Shown here: piece by piece, positions 15,092 through 23,228 of the stretch
How the letters are laid out: each line of letters opens with the position of its first letter
How positions within the stretch are numbered: position 1 is the stretch's first letter
NCBI GenBank assembly: GCA_964393795.1
Contig: CAYMWA010000045.1
Location: 1-24,114 of the forward strand
DNA length: 24,114 nucleotides
Source of the DNA: Chryseosolibacter sp964393795
GTDB taxonomy: Bacteria; Bacteroidota; Bacteroidia; Cytophagales; Cyclobacteriaceae
Direction of reading: 5' to 3'
The notes under the pieces: model-generated
Seen by the model: the letters and a program-made list of their open reading frames with translations, nothing else
Databases searched by the model: none
What the model was told of the DNA's origin: nothing
Made by a program: the position numbers and the translations under genes

Positions 15092-17260
15092 ATGGATCGT
15101 GTGCGAATTTTGTTGTGGATGATGGCCGCTGTGGTATACAACCCATGCGCCGCCATCGACCGGGAGGGAAATGAAACTTTAGTCGGGTCAGATAATTTTA
15201 CCCGGTACGAGGAGAATGGAAAAGTCGGGCTCAAAGATGAAACGGGAAAAATCCTGATTCCCGCCTTGTATGAGTCAATCGGATGGAGTGACGGCACCCT
15301 CTCAATCATTGACAAAGTGGTCGGCTACAAGCTAGAAGGCTTATGGGGATTGATCCATACCTCCAACCGCAGAATCACCACCGCGGAGTTTCATCGGCTG
15401 GTGCCCGGCGAAGGCGCAGCACTGGTGGGACAGAAAGAGTCCGCTGCTTCCCGCCGCTTGCTCTACGGTGTCGTCAGCACCTCCGGAAAAACCATCATCC
15501 CTTTCATTTATGACGGGCTTACGCTGTCGCACCTTCGCGCAATCGTCATGTCACGGTCGCGAACAAAATTCCGATTTGGCCTCGCCGACCTCTCGCACAA
15601 GATACTGATCCCCATTGAATACCGGCGAATCTATTCTCTTGGCAGCCTGCGCTTCGCCGTTGAGAATTTTGAAGGAAAGACCGCCATATTTTCGGACGAA
15701 GGTGCTGCACTGACTTCATTTTCAATCGACAGCATCGCCACCTTCAGCAAGAACTACGCTGTGGTCTATCAGAACCAACACCAGGGGCTGATTACCCGAG
15801 ACGGCCGGTTCATTCTGCAACCCGTCTACGGGGAGGTTCGGGTCAATGACGAGGGCACGGTAGAAATGCGGGAGGCCGATACCTGGTATTTTCTTGACGG
15901 AAACGACAATCTGCTGAGCAAGCTCAAAGCCGAAGGAGTGAAACCCTTGTCCGCCGATCGCTATGCGGTCGTGCGCGGTGGACAGGTACAGCTTGCCGAC
16001 AATGCATTCAATCCCGTTTACGACGGGCTCTTTTCGTCAGTCACGCCGTTCGAGGATAGTGTGGCCGTCTTCCGGTACCGCGGCAAAGCTGGAGCGATCA
16101 ACAGTCAGGGAAAAATCCTGATACCTGCAGCATACCGCGCACTATTGCCCGACCGGCAGTTGTTCCGTGCCTGCATTGACACCGGCTATAAAAACCGCTG
16201 GGTAATTCTGGACCGGGCCGGTAACGAACTGACTGAAAAGCACTATGAACGCATTGAGCCCTTCAACGGGGTCTTCTTTCCCGTGCGCAACCGCGGCTAT
16301 TGGGGTGCCGTCTCGGCTGACGGTCGCGAAATGATCAGCTGCGTTCACGACTCGCTCCTCGTGCATGACACGCGCCATATCGTGGTGAAGTTCAAGGGCG
16401 CGTACGGAATGATCGACCTGAACGAAAACTGGATCGTGACACCGGGCGAACATCCTTTGGGATTGCTGAACGACGATCTGTATTTCGAGTATGCCGACTC
16501 TGTCACGTTTTTGAAATCTTTTGCCGGCGATATCATCTACTTTTCGGAGAACCGATTGGAACCTGCGGGGCGATATCTCCATGAGACGACAAGTACGGGC
16601 GGGTACCGCGTCATCAACATGGATGGCATGACCGTTAGCCAATCCGGTCCGGGCATAGTCGTCGACACAGTCCTGGAAGAAAGCGAGGGATTCCGGGCTA
16701 TTCGGAAGGACGGGAAATTTGGATTTATTGATGCCGACGGCCGGCTCCGAATCGCGAATCGATATGAACGCGTACGGTCTTTCCACGAAGGACGTGCGGC
16801 TATCCGGATTCTCAACAAGTGGGGATTCATCGATGCAAATGAAAAACTCGTCGTGCAGCCCGTTTATGATCAGGTCAAGAATTTCAGCGGCGGTCTCGCC
16901 ATCGTTACACAGGACAACCTTACGGGATTAGTCGACAAAAACGGGCAACGCGTATTGCCCCTCCGATACGATGAGATCACCGCCAATCCTCACGGGCATT
17001 ACATCCTTCGTAACGGTGACTTATACGGACTCGCAGACGAGACGGGGAAGGTGATCGTCCATCCCAAGTACAACGCCATCACCGACACCGGCAATGGCCA
17101 CATCATTGTTGAACGCAACGACAAATGCGGACTACTCACCCTCGGCGGCATCAGCACCATCCCGATGATTTACGACGAACTGATGTTTGACCCCTATCAT
17201 GAGCAGTTCCTTGGGGTTATGAAATCACAGTGGAAAAGGTTTGAAAGGATGGAAAGGTAA
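15092..17260 (+). CDS. Large WG-repeat protein, secreted
   Basis: A 722-residue protein made almost entirely of WG-type beta repeats, each about 45-60 residues with the pattern (W/F/Y)G(L/F/V)-D-GK-(I/L)-P-Y. Clear units include GKVGLKDETGKILIPALYE, YGVVSTSGKTIIPFIYDGL, GLITRDGRFILQPVYGEV, AGAINSQGKILIPAAYRAL, FGFIDADGRLRIANRYERV, WGFIDANEKLVVQPVYDQV and YGLADETGKVIVHPKYNAI; about a dozen in all. The ATG at 15092 is preferred over 15047 because it places a signal peptide (MDRVRILLWMMAAVVYNPCAA) at the very N-terminus. WG-repeat proteins are common in Bacteroidota and have no fixed biochemical role; a periplasmic or surface binding scaffold is likely. It follows btuF by 79 bases and may be co-transcribed. 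Its last codons run into a hairpin shared with the floA end. Confidence 0.87.
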   Translation: MDRVRILLWMMAAVVYNPCAAIDREGNETLVGSDNFTRYEENGKVGLKDETGKILIPALYESIGWSDGTLSIIDKVVGYKLEGLWGLIHTSNRRITTAEFHRLVPGEGAALVGQKESAASRRLLYGVVSTSGKTIIPFIYDGLTLSHLRAIVMSRSRTKFRFGLADLSHKILIPIEYRRIYSLGSLRFAVENFEGKTAIFSDEGAALTSFSIDSIATFSKNYAVVYQNQHQGLITRDGRFILQPVYGEVRVNDEGTVEMREADTWYFLDGNDNLLSKLKAEGVKPLSADRYAVVRGGQVQLADNAFNPVYDGLFSSVTPFEDSVAVFRYRGKAGAINSQGKILIPAAYRALLPDRQLFRACIDTGYKNRWVILDRAGNELTEKHYERIEPFNGVFFPVRNRGYWGAVSADGREMISCVHDSLLVHDTRHIVVKFKGAYGMIDLNENWIVTPGEHPLGLLNDDLYFEYADSVTFLKSFAGDIIYFSENRLEPAGRYLHETTSTGGYRVINMDGMTVSQSGPGIVVDTVLEESEGFRAIRKDGKFGFIDADGRLRIANRYERVRSFHEGRAAIRILNKWGFIDANEKLVVQPVYDQVKNFSGGLAIVTQDNLTGLVDKNGQRVLPLRYDEITANPHGHYILRNGDLYGLADETGKVIVHPKYNAITDTGNGHIIVERNDKCGLLTLGGISTIPMIYDELMFDPYHEQFLGVMKSQWKRFERMER

Positions 17261-17281
17261 TGGGTCAGACCTTTCAAACCT
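17237..17281. terminator. Hairpin spanning WG-gene end and spacer
   Basis: AGGTTTGAAAGG (17237-17248, inside the last codons of the WG gene) and CCTTTCAAACCT (17270-17281) are a perfect 12-base inverted repeat with a 21-base loop, between two convergent genes. No T-run follows, so termination is inferred from position only. Confidence 0.45.
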
Positions 17282-17296
17282 CTCAAACCTCTCAAA
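17270..17296. repeat. CCTCTCAAA nonamer array against the floA stop
   Basis: Three 9-base units, CCTTTCAAA, CCTCTCAAA, CCTCTCAAA, in register. The array ends one base before the floA stop codon and shares its first unit with the hairpin arm. Confidence 0.75.
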
Positions 17297-17297
17297 A

Positions 17298-18299
17298 CTA
17301 CTCCTTACTTCCCTTACCCGTACCGCTCTGCCCCGGTCCGCCGGAAATGGAATCGCGCATTCCCGTGTCGGCAACGATGTTTTGCATTTTGTAGTAATCC
17401 ATCACGCCGAGATTTCCTTTGACAAATGCTTCGGAGATTGCCTTCGGAATTTCTGCCTCCGCTTCGATCACTTTCGCGCGGGCTTCCTGTGCTTTGGCCT
17501 TCATCTCCTGCTCGAGGGCAACGGCCATCGCCCTGCGCTCTTCGGCGCGTGCCTCCGCCACTTTCAAATCAGCGGATGCCTGATCGATCTGAAGTTTAGC
17601 GCCGATGTTGGCGCCGACATCTACGTCAGCAATGTCGATGGAAAGAATTTCAAAGGCTGTACCGGCATCAAGACCCCGCGACAACACGTGTTTGGAAATC
17701 GCATCGGGACTTTCAAGCACATCCTTGTGCGACTTCGCCGAACCAATCGACGATACAATGCCTTCACCGACGCGTGCGAGGATGGTATCTTCACCTGCGC
17801 CGCCGACCAGTTGTGCTATGCTTGCGCGCACGGTCACCCGCGCGATGGCGATAAGCTGAATCCCGTCGGAGGCAACGCCTGCCACTTTAGGTGTGGTAAT
17901 CACCTTCGGATTAACGGAAATCTGAACCGCCTGAAACACATCGCGGCCTGCCAGGTCAATCGCTGTGGCCTGCTTAAACGTAAGGTTGATATTGGCCTTG
18001 TCGGCCGATATCAATGCGCGGATTACGTTAGGAACGTTTCCTCCCGCAAGGTAGTGTGTCTCCAGATCGTTCGAGGATATCTGTAATCCCGCCTTGGTTG
18101 CGGTAATAAGCGATTCCACAACGACACGCGGCGGAACCTTCCGGATGCGCATGAAGACCAATTCGAACAATCCGACGCGGACATTCGAAAACATCGCGGT
18201 GATCCAGAGATTGATTGGAACAAAGTACAGGAAGATAAAGAAGAGGATAATCCCTCCAAGCACAATGATAATCGGGAGCGCTGCGCCGTCCATTTCCAT
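17298..18299 (-). CDS. floA: Flotillin-like protein FloA
   Basis: A 333-residue SPFH-family scaffold of functional membrane microdomains. An N-terminal membrane hairpin/helix (LPIIIVLGGIILFFIFLYFVPI, residues 8-29) is followed by the SPFH core (VGLFELVFMRIRKVPPRVVVESLI, QATAIDLAGRDVFQAVQISVNPKVI). An Ala/Glu-rich coiled-coil (about 232-285, with repeated EA pairs such as ARAEERRAMAVALEQEM) mediates oligomerisation, and the protein ends in a Gly/Ser-rich tail. Length matches FloA (formerly YqfA). It follows nfeD by 12 bases on the same strand, the classic nfeD-floA operon. Proposed roles include membrane fluidity and assembly of signalling and secretion complexes. The stop codon abuts a nonamer repeat array. 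Confidence 0.96.
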   Translation of the reverse strand: MEMDGAALPIIIVLGGIILFFIFLYFVPINLWITAMFSNVRVGLFELVFMRIRKVPPRVVVESLITATKAGLQISSNDLETHYLAGGNVPNVIRALISADKANINLTFKQATAIDLAGRDVFQAVQISVNPKVITTPKVAGVASDGIQLIAIARVTVRASIAQLVGGAGEDTILARVGEGIVSSIGSAKSHKDVLESPDAISKHVLSRGLDAGTAFEILSIDIADVDVGANIGAKLQIDQASADLKVAEARAEERRAMAVALEQEMKAKAQEARAKVIEAEAEIPKAISEAFVKGNLGVMDYYKMQNIVADTGMRDSISGGPGQSGTGKGSKE

Positions 18300-18311
18300 A
18301 GTAATATTGTT

Positions 18312-18776
18312 TTAGTTAAGCGGTTTTACAATAATCTGATGGCCTTGAATGTGAACGATCGTCACCTTCGTGCCTGCGTCGACATAATCGACAAGCGTTT
18401 TTACCTCAAACCTCCCGGCCGCGAACTGCGCCATGCCGACCGGCTTCAACGTCGACACAGCCGTCCCTTCATCGCCCACCTTTAGCACATCCGTTTTACC
18501 CTCATTCACCCGACTGTCAATGACGGACTTGTTTGCAAATCGCGACCACGCGTTCGTCCTGAAACTCAAGTACAGCGCAATGGCCGTCACCACCAACGTT
18601 CCCCCCAACACGAGCAGCCCGGTATCGCTACCGTAATAGCGATAACTCACAATCACGCCCGCACCGGCGAAAATCACACCGATCACGCCTACCACCGTTG
18701 TGCCGGGAACAAAGACGATCTCTATGACGAGCAACGCCAGGCCGATGATGATAAGCGCAAGGATGATGAGAAGCAT
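18312..18776 (-). CDS. nfeD: NfeD-like membrane protein (short form)
   Basis: A 154-residue protein with three N-terminal transmembrane helices (MLLIILALIIIGLALLVIEI; VVGVIGVIFAGAGVIVSY; GLLVLGGTLVVTAIALYLSF) and a C-terminal OB-fold of about 70 residues. The OB-fold shows the usual GDEGTAVSTLKPVGMAQF turn, a VDAGTKVTIV strand and an ending QIIVKPLN. The serine-protease domain of long NfeD proteins is absent, as expected for the short class paired with flotillins. It is the first gene of the nfeD-floA operon; NfeD and FloA are thought to act together at the membrane. The ATG is preceded after 3 bases by the AACTTAA heptamer array, leaving no room for a normal ribosome binding site. Confidence 0.92.
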   Translation of the reverse strand: MLLIILALIIIGLALLVIEIVFVPGTTVVGVIGVIFAGAGVIVSYRYYGSDTGLLVLGGTLVVTAIALYLSFRTNAWSRFANKSVIDSRVNEGKTDVLKVGDEGTAVSTLKPVGMAQFAAGRFEVKTLVDYVDAGTKVTIVHIQGHQIIVKPLN

Positions 18777-18779
18777 CAG

Positions 18780-18837
18780 TTAAGTTTTAAGTGTTAAGTT
18801 TTAAGTTTTAAGTTTTAAGGGAAGTTTTAAGTAGTAA
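18780..18837. repeat. AACTTAA heptamer array directly before nfeD
   Basis: On the minus (coding) strand this is AACTTAA repeated, with one AACTTAA to CACTTAA variant; on the plus strand, TTAAGTT units at 18780, 18787, 18794, 18801 and 18808, then TTAAGGG and a looser tail. It ends 3 bases from the nfeD ATG and is the same unit, in the same orientation to the downstream gene, as the array before btuF. Confidence 0.9.
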
Positions 18838-18866
18838 GCCGTAAATAAGTCTGTGCACTAAGTTTC

Positions 18867-18874
18867 CAAATTTA
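18867..18874 (-). promoter_or_regulatory. Candidate -7 element of nfeD-floA promoter
   Basis: Minus strand TAAATTTG matches TAnnTTTG exactly. A TTG lies 15 bases further upstream (18892-18890), shorter than the usual spacing. Initiation here would put the AACTTAA array in an approximately 80-base leader. Confidence 0.42.
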
Positions 18875-18883
18875 TGGAAGCTA

Positions 18884-18936
18884 AACTTACAACTTATTAT
18901 TTTAAGTCGTAAGCTTTAAGTTTTTAAGTTTTAAGT
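18884..18936. repeat. Degenerate TTTTAAG/AACTTA repeats
   Basis: A looser stretch of AACTTA and TTTTAAG-type words (for example AAGCTTTAAGTTTTTAAG) between the nfeD promoter and the proS-end array. Unit lengths vary from 6 to 9 bases, so it looks like a decayed array. Confidence 0.6.
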
Positions 18937-18942
18937 GGACCC

Positions 18943-19012
18943 CCTAAACCCTGAACCTTAAACCTTGAACCCTGAACTTTAAACTTTAAACTTATTACTT
19001 TAAACTTATTAC
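18943..19012. repeat. Ten-unit heptamer array against the proS stop
   Basis: Ten consecutive 7-base units in register, all ending in AC: CCTAAAC, CCTGAAC, CTTAAAC, CTTGAAC, CCTGAAC, TTTAAAC twice, TTATTAC, TTTAAAC, TTATTAC. The last base (19012) is also the first base of the proS stop codon on the plus strand. Confidence 0.92.
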
Positions 19013-20490
19013 TAGTACGCACGGGCAAAGAGTACGCGGCGGGAAGAGGGTTTGCCGGAATACACGCACTTCCCCGGTTCTTCCGCGACGTCGAGTGGAA
19101 TACAGCGGATCGTAGCCTTGGTCTCTTCTTTGATCGCTTGCTCGGTTTCCATTGTTCCATCCCAGTGCGCCGACACGAAGCCGCCCTTTCCGTCAAGGAC
19201 AGCCTTCATCTCCTCGTAAGAATTAACCACCGTCGTCTTCTCCTCTCTGAAAACCCTGGCGCGTTCGTAAATATTTTTTTGGATTTCGTCGAGCAGCGAA
19301 GGGATGGCGTCGTTAAGGCCTTCGATGTCGATGGTCTTCTTTTCGCGGGTATCGCGGCGGGCGATCTCTACCGTTCCATTGGCGAGGTCGCGCGGTCCCA
19401 TCGCGATGCGCACCGGCACCCCTTTCAATTCCCATTCAGCGAACTTGAATCCCGGCTTCTGCGTATCGCGGTTGTCGAACTTTACAGCAAGCCCGAGTTG
19501 GCGAAGGGATGCGGCGATCTGTTCAGCCTTAGCAAATATCTGAGCCCGCTCCTCGTCGGATTTGAAAATCGGAACGATCACGACGTGAATAGGTGCGAGC
19601 TTCGGCGGGAGGACGAGGCCATCATCATCGGAGTGAGCCATAATCAGCGCCCCCATCAGTCGCGTGCTTACCCCCCACGAGGTACCCCACACGAACTCAA
19701 GTTTACCTTCGCGGGAGGCAAACTGCACGTTAAACGCCTTTGCGAAATTCTGACCCAGGAAATGGGAAGTGCCCGCCTGAAGTGCCTTGCCATCCTGCAT
19801 CATCGCTTCGATGCAATAGGTGTCGACCGCCCCGGGAAACCGCTCTCCTTCCGACTTTACACCTTTCACCACGGGCATCGCCATAAAGTTTTCGGCGAAA
19901 TCAGCATACACATTCAGCATCTGGATTGCTTCCGCCTCTGCCTCCCCGCGTGTGGCGTGCGCGGTATGGCCTTCCTGCCAAAGGAATTCCGCCGTACGGA
20001 GAAAAAGCCGCGTGCGCATCTCCCAGCGGACCACGTTTGCCCATTGATTGATCAGCAGTGGCAGGTCGCGATATGATTGAATCCAGTTCTTGTACGTACT
20101 CCAGATGATCGCCTCGCTCGTCGGGCGGACTACCAGTTCCTCCTCAAGTTTCGCTTCGGGGTCAACGATCAGTTTGCCCGGTTTTTCCGGATCGCTCTTC
20201 AACCGATAGTGGGAAACAATGGCGCATTCCTTCGCAAAGCCTTCAGCATTTTTCTCCTCCGCTTCGAAGAGATGTTTGGGCACAAACAAAGGAAAGTAGG
20301 CATTCGAATGACCCGTGTCTTTGAACATCTTGTCGAGGGCCTGCTGCATCTTCTCCCAGATGCTGTAACCGTACGGTTTTATCACCATGCAACCCCGAAC
20401 CTCCGAGTGCTCAGCAAGGTCCGCCTTCTTCACTAACTCATTGTACCACAGGGAGTAATCCTCCTGCCTGGTGGGTATCTCCTTTCCCAT
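19012..20490 (-). CDS. proS: Prolyl-tRNA synthetase, archaeal/eukaryal type
   Basis: A 492-residue class II synthetase that charges tRNA-Pro. It is the short archaeal/eukaryal-like form, lacking the editing insertion of the E. coli-type enzyme. Motifs are the TXE-type loop RPTSEAIIW (122-130), motif 2 FLRTAEFLWQEGHTAHAT (163-180), the proline-pocket segment GTSHFLGQNFAKAF (240-253) and motif 3 GTSWGVSTRLMGAL (269-282). The anticodon-binding domain begins at APIHVVIVPIF. The C-terminal region carries cysteines in IRCIPLD and GKCVYSGKPS and ends RVLFARAY, the conserved terminal tyrosine of this type. It is an intact, housekeeping gene. The stop codon touches a heptamer array, and the start lies 42 bases downstream of an exact -7 motif. 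Confidence 0.97.
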   Translation of the reverse strand: MGKEIPTRQEDYSLWYNELVKKADLAEHSEVRGCMVIKPYGYSIWEKMQQALDKMFKDTGHSNAYFPLFVPKHLFEAEEKNAEGFAKECAIVSHYRLKSDPEKPGKLIVDPEAKLEEELVVRPTSEAIIWSTYKNWIQSYRDLPLLINQWANVVRWEMRTRLFLRTAEFLWQEGHTAHATRGEAEAEAIQMLNVYADFAENFMAMPVVKGVKSEGERFPGAVDTYCIEAMMQDGKALQAGTSHFLGQNFAKAFNVQFASREGKLEFVWGTSWGVSTRLMGALIMAHSDDDGLVLPPKLAPIHVVIVPIFKSDEERAQIFAKAEQIAASLRQLGLAVKFDNRDTQKPGFKFAEWELKGVPVRIAMGPRDLANGTVEIARRDTREKKTIDIEGLNDAIPSLLDEIQKNIYERARVFREEKTTVVNSYEEMKAVLDGKGGFVSAHWDGTMETEQAIKEETKATIRCIPLDVAEEPGKCVYSGKPSSRRVLFARAY

Positions 20491-20531
20491 TACCGGTATA
20501 GTTTTTGCTAATTATTAAAGAAATTAAGGGA

Positions 20532-20539
20532 CAAATATA
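20532..20539 (-). promoter_or_regulatory. Candidate -7 element of proS promoter
   Basis: Minus strand TATATTTG, an exact TAnnTTTG match, 41 bases before the proS ATG. The nearest TTG is only 12 bases upstream. The surrounding 140-base divergent spacer is AT-rich. On the plus strand it also holds TACTTTTTG, the consensus with one extra base, possibly serving the 20634 gene. Confidence 0.42.
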
Positions 20540-20633
20540 AGTTTGCCCGCGCAATACAGGTTAATTTTTGTAGTTTTATAGAATACTTTTTGAGCCGTTT
20601 GCGTTAATTACACAATAGACTAAATCAGGGGTT

Positions 20634-21674
20634 ATGACGATAAGAGGAATTTTACTGGCTGGCTTCTCAATCGCGGCGTTCGGTGGCGCTGCCGCACAAG
20701 GTATTGAGTATGACGACATGTACTTCAACGCGGACGACCGGGCAAAGCTGAGGGCGCAGTCAACACAGCTGGCTTATAATACCGGACGGGATGCGAGGGC
20801 GTTAGACTACTACGACGAGGATGCGTCTATCAATCCGACCGACAGCTATTCTGCACGAAATGTAAACCCCGAGTATACGTCACGCGCACACACGCAATCT
20901 GCGCAGGCGGATGAAGAGGACTATTTCGTCGACAACTATCAATACAGGAGCAACCAACTCCAGAACTGGAACCGGAACTACTCCAACTGGTACAACAGTT
21001 CCTGGTACCGGCCGAACTACTACGGTCCCGGCATCAACACCTGGAATAGCCCTTACTACGGCTACAACAGCTGGAACAGCCCGTGGTACGATCCGTATTG
21101 GGCGCAAAACGGCTGGTCAAGTTCTTTCAGCTTCCACTACGGCAGCGCCTGGAACTACGGATGGGGCGGAAATTACAACTACTGGAACCGTCCTTACTAC
21201 GGCTGGAGCCCGTACTATGGCCTGGCTTACGGATATGGTCTTGGCTACGGCGGAGGGTATTGGAACAACTACCGCTATCCGAGAACCATCATTGTGGTGA
21301 ACAACGGGGAAAGCGGCGGTAGAAGTGTTATCAACAGCAAGCGGCCTACGCGCTCAAGCAGCGCGGTAAACCGCACGGTAACGCGTCCGAGGACGTCGTC
21401 GTTCTCCAACAGCCGCAACGACAGCAATGGTCGCCAGGCGGACTACTACAACCGGTCAAGAAGCACTTCCACTTCGACGTTCCACAACCGTGGGACTACC
21501 GAACAAAACCGGGTGCGCCCGTCGTGGAGCAACAGCAGCAACGACCGGTACAACTCCGGAGGCAGAAGCTATACAACACCTTCAACGCCTTCGCGTAGCT
21601 ATACCCCTTCCACCAGCAGCCCGTCGCGTAGCATGGGATCCGGTTCATCGGGCAGAACCCGCGGAAGGAACTAA
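20634..21674 (+). CDS. Secreted aromatic low-complexity protein
   Basis: A 346-residue protein of no recognised family. The signal peptide MTIRGILLAGFSIAAFGGAAAQ is followed by an acidic stretch (about 23-100: EYDDMYFNADDRAKL, DYYDEDAS). Next is a core of about 120 residues (roughly 100-220) dominated by Tyr, Trp, Asn, Gly and Ser in short aromatic pairs (NSPYYGYNSWNSPWYDPYW, YGLAYGYGLGYGGGYW). One short beta-like segment (RTIIVVNNG) follows, then a Ser/Arg/Thr/Asn-rich basic tail of about 110 residues (SRSTSTSTFHN, PSTPSRSYTPSTSSPSRS). It is almost certainly disordered or repetitive-fibrous and exported. An AGGGG upstream of the ATG is one of the few plausible ribosome binding sites here. 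It precedes an OmpP1/FadL-like porin by 15 bases on the same strand, so the two are probably co-expressed. Function unknown. Confidence 0.8.
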   Translation: MTIRGILLAGFSIAAFGGAAAQGIEYDDMYFNADDRAKLRAQSTQLAYNTGRDARALDYYDEDASINPTDSYSARNVNPEYTSRAHTQSAQADEEDYFVDNYQYRSNQLQNWNRNYSNWYNSSWYRPNYYGPGINTWNSPYYGYNSWNSPWYDPYWAQNGWSSSFSFHYGSAWNYGWGGNYNYWNRPYYGWSPYYGLAYGYGLGYGGGYWNNYRYPRTIIVVNNGESGGRSVINSKRPTRSSSAVNRTVTRPRTSSFSNSRNDSNGRQADYYNRSRSTSTSTFHNRGTTEQNRVRPSWSNSSNDRYNSGGRSYTTPSTPSRSYTPSTSSPSRSMGSGSSGRTRGRN

Positions 21675-21689
21675 ATAAAACTTACTCAC

Positions 21690-23228
21690 ATGAAGGGTTT
21701 GTGGATCAGGTTGGCCCTGACGGCTACCGCTTTGCTCATATATTTCGGTGCGGATGCACAAACATACGCAGAAACGGCGCTGTTGTTCGGCCGAACCGCA
21801 CCGGCGGGAAGCGCGCGTATTCAGGGATTGGGTGGAAGCCAGACTGCCCTTGGCGGGGATTATAGCACGGCGATATCCAATCCTGCGGGTCTGGGCATGT
21901 ACAATCGAGGAGAGTTTACCTTCAGCCTGGGATTCAACGACAACCAATCCAATACCGACTATTTTGGAAGTCGCCGCGACGACAGCCGCGCGGTATTCAA
22001 CATTCCCGGCTTCAGTTATATCTGGCATTTCCCGAACCGGGACGAGCGTTTTATCGGGGGCGCACTAGCGCTCAGCTTCACGCGGACGAACGATTTTAAC
22101 CGCCAAACGACGTACAGCGGCAGCAACATGGAGAAGTCGATCATCGACTACTTCATCGAACAATCCAACGGCTTCGACACGCAACAATTTCAGCAGGGCG
22201 AATACCATTATAATACACCAACAGGTTTGTCCTATCAAAACTATCTGATCGGTCCGCTCTCCTCAGCGGATCCCACATTGCCTGACGACATATACTTCAC
22301 CTATGCCCCACTGCCTGACCGGCAGATGGAAATGGAGGAAATCCTTGTCAAGGGCGCCGCGAACCAGTGGAGCCTCTCGTATGGCGGCAACGTCAGTGAC
22401 AAGTTTTTCTTTGGCGCGGGTATTGGCATCACGAACATCCGGTATGAATCACAGAAAACCTATCAGGAGCATTATGACGCCGACACCTTGTCCGTCCAGC
22501 AAATGCGGCTGACAGAAAACCTGGCGATTCGCGGCACCGGTGTGAACGCAACGCTTGGGCTGATTGTCAGACCGGTCAACGCGTTCCAGATCGGACTTTC
22601 CTATACTACGCCAACGATCTACGGCCTGACCGAAACGTGGGATGCCGCCATGGGCACCGCCTGGGATCCGTCGTTTGTCTACCCCTCTCCTGACGGAGGC
22701 GTGAGTCTCGGTCAGAGTAACCTGAACGATCCCATCACGTCTGATATTCTTACCAGCGACTACCGCCTGACGGTTCCGTCAAAACTGCGCGGCGGCCTCG
22801 CCTACTTTACACCTTTCGGTTTTCTGACGGCCGACGTAGAATATACAAACCCGGCGCGCCTGCGGTATGCGTCCAGCATCGACGGCCTCTCATTTGACGA
22901 AGACAACGGCGATATCAAAGCCCTGTACAAGCCGACCTTCAACTATCGCGTCGGTGCGGAATTCCGAAAAGATATCTGGCGTTTGCGCGCGGGCTACAGT
23001 TTGCTGACCAACGCGCTTGACGGGCAGGGGGCATCAGGCAAACCGGTTTCGACGATCACGGGTGGGGTAGGCGCAAGAATGAAAAAATTCTATGTCGACC
23101 TGGCACTCATACATGGTAGCAGTCAACATCAGTACCAGCCATACACGTTTTTTGATGGATCCGGGCCCGTCGTTGAGATCAAAGACCGCACGCTCCGCGG
23201 CGTCCTGACGGTCGGCTTTACTTTCTGA
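21690..23228 (+). CDS. OmpP1/FadL-like outer-membrane porin
   Basis: A 512-residue outer-membrane beta-barrel. The signal peptide MKGLWIRLALTATALLIYFGADAQ leads into the Bacteroidota OmpP1/FadL signature: SARIQGLGGSQTALGGDYSTAISNPAGLGMYNRGEF spans residues 39-74 and includes the N-terminal SNPAG motif. Alternating aromatic/hydrophobic strands follow, and the C-terminus is GVLTVGFTF, with terminal Phe for BAM recognition. FadL-type proteins take up long-chain fatty acids or other hydrophobic compounds; the Bacteroidota branch has no firm substrate, so none is assigned. It lies 15 bases after the aromatic low-complexity gene. Its stop overlaps the convergent aroK stop by 11 bases. Confidence 0.87.
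   Translation: MKGLWIRLALTATALLIYFGADAQTYAETALLFGRTAPAGSARIQGLGGSQTALGGDYSTAISNPAGLGMYNRGEFTFSLGFNDNQSNTDYFGSRRDDSRAVFNIPGFSYIWHFPNRDERFIGGALALSFTRTNDFNRQTTYSGSNMEKSIIDYFIEQSNGFDTQQFQQGEYHYNTPTGLSYQNYLIGPLSSADPTLPDDIYFTYAPLPDRQMEMEEILVKGAANQWSLSYGGNVSDKFFFGAGIGITNIRYESQKTYQEHYDADTLSVQQMRLTENLAIRGTGVNATLGLIVRPVNAFQIGLSYTTPTIYGLTETWDAAMGTAWDPSFVYPSPDGGVSLGQSNLNDPITSDILTSDYRLTVPSKLRGGLAYFTPFGFLTADVEYTNPARLRYASSIDGLSFDEDNGDIKALYKPTFNYRVGAEFRKDIWRLRAGYSLLTNALDGQGASGKPVSTITGGVGARMKKFYVDLALIHGSSQHQYQPYTFFDGSGPVVEIKDRTLRGVLTVGFTF

Noticed and set aside
14311..15315. 334-codon frame opposite btuF
   Set aside because: Overlaps btuF and the WG-gene start on the other strand; sequence has no family features.
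17241..18086. 281-codon frame opposite floA
   Set aside because: Antisense shadow of floA, starting in the nonamer repeats; no domain features.
19138..20076. 312-codon frame opposite proS
   Set aside because: Antisense shadow of a conserved synthetase gene; no recognisable domain.
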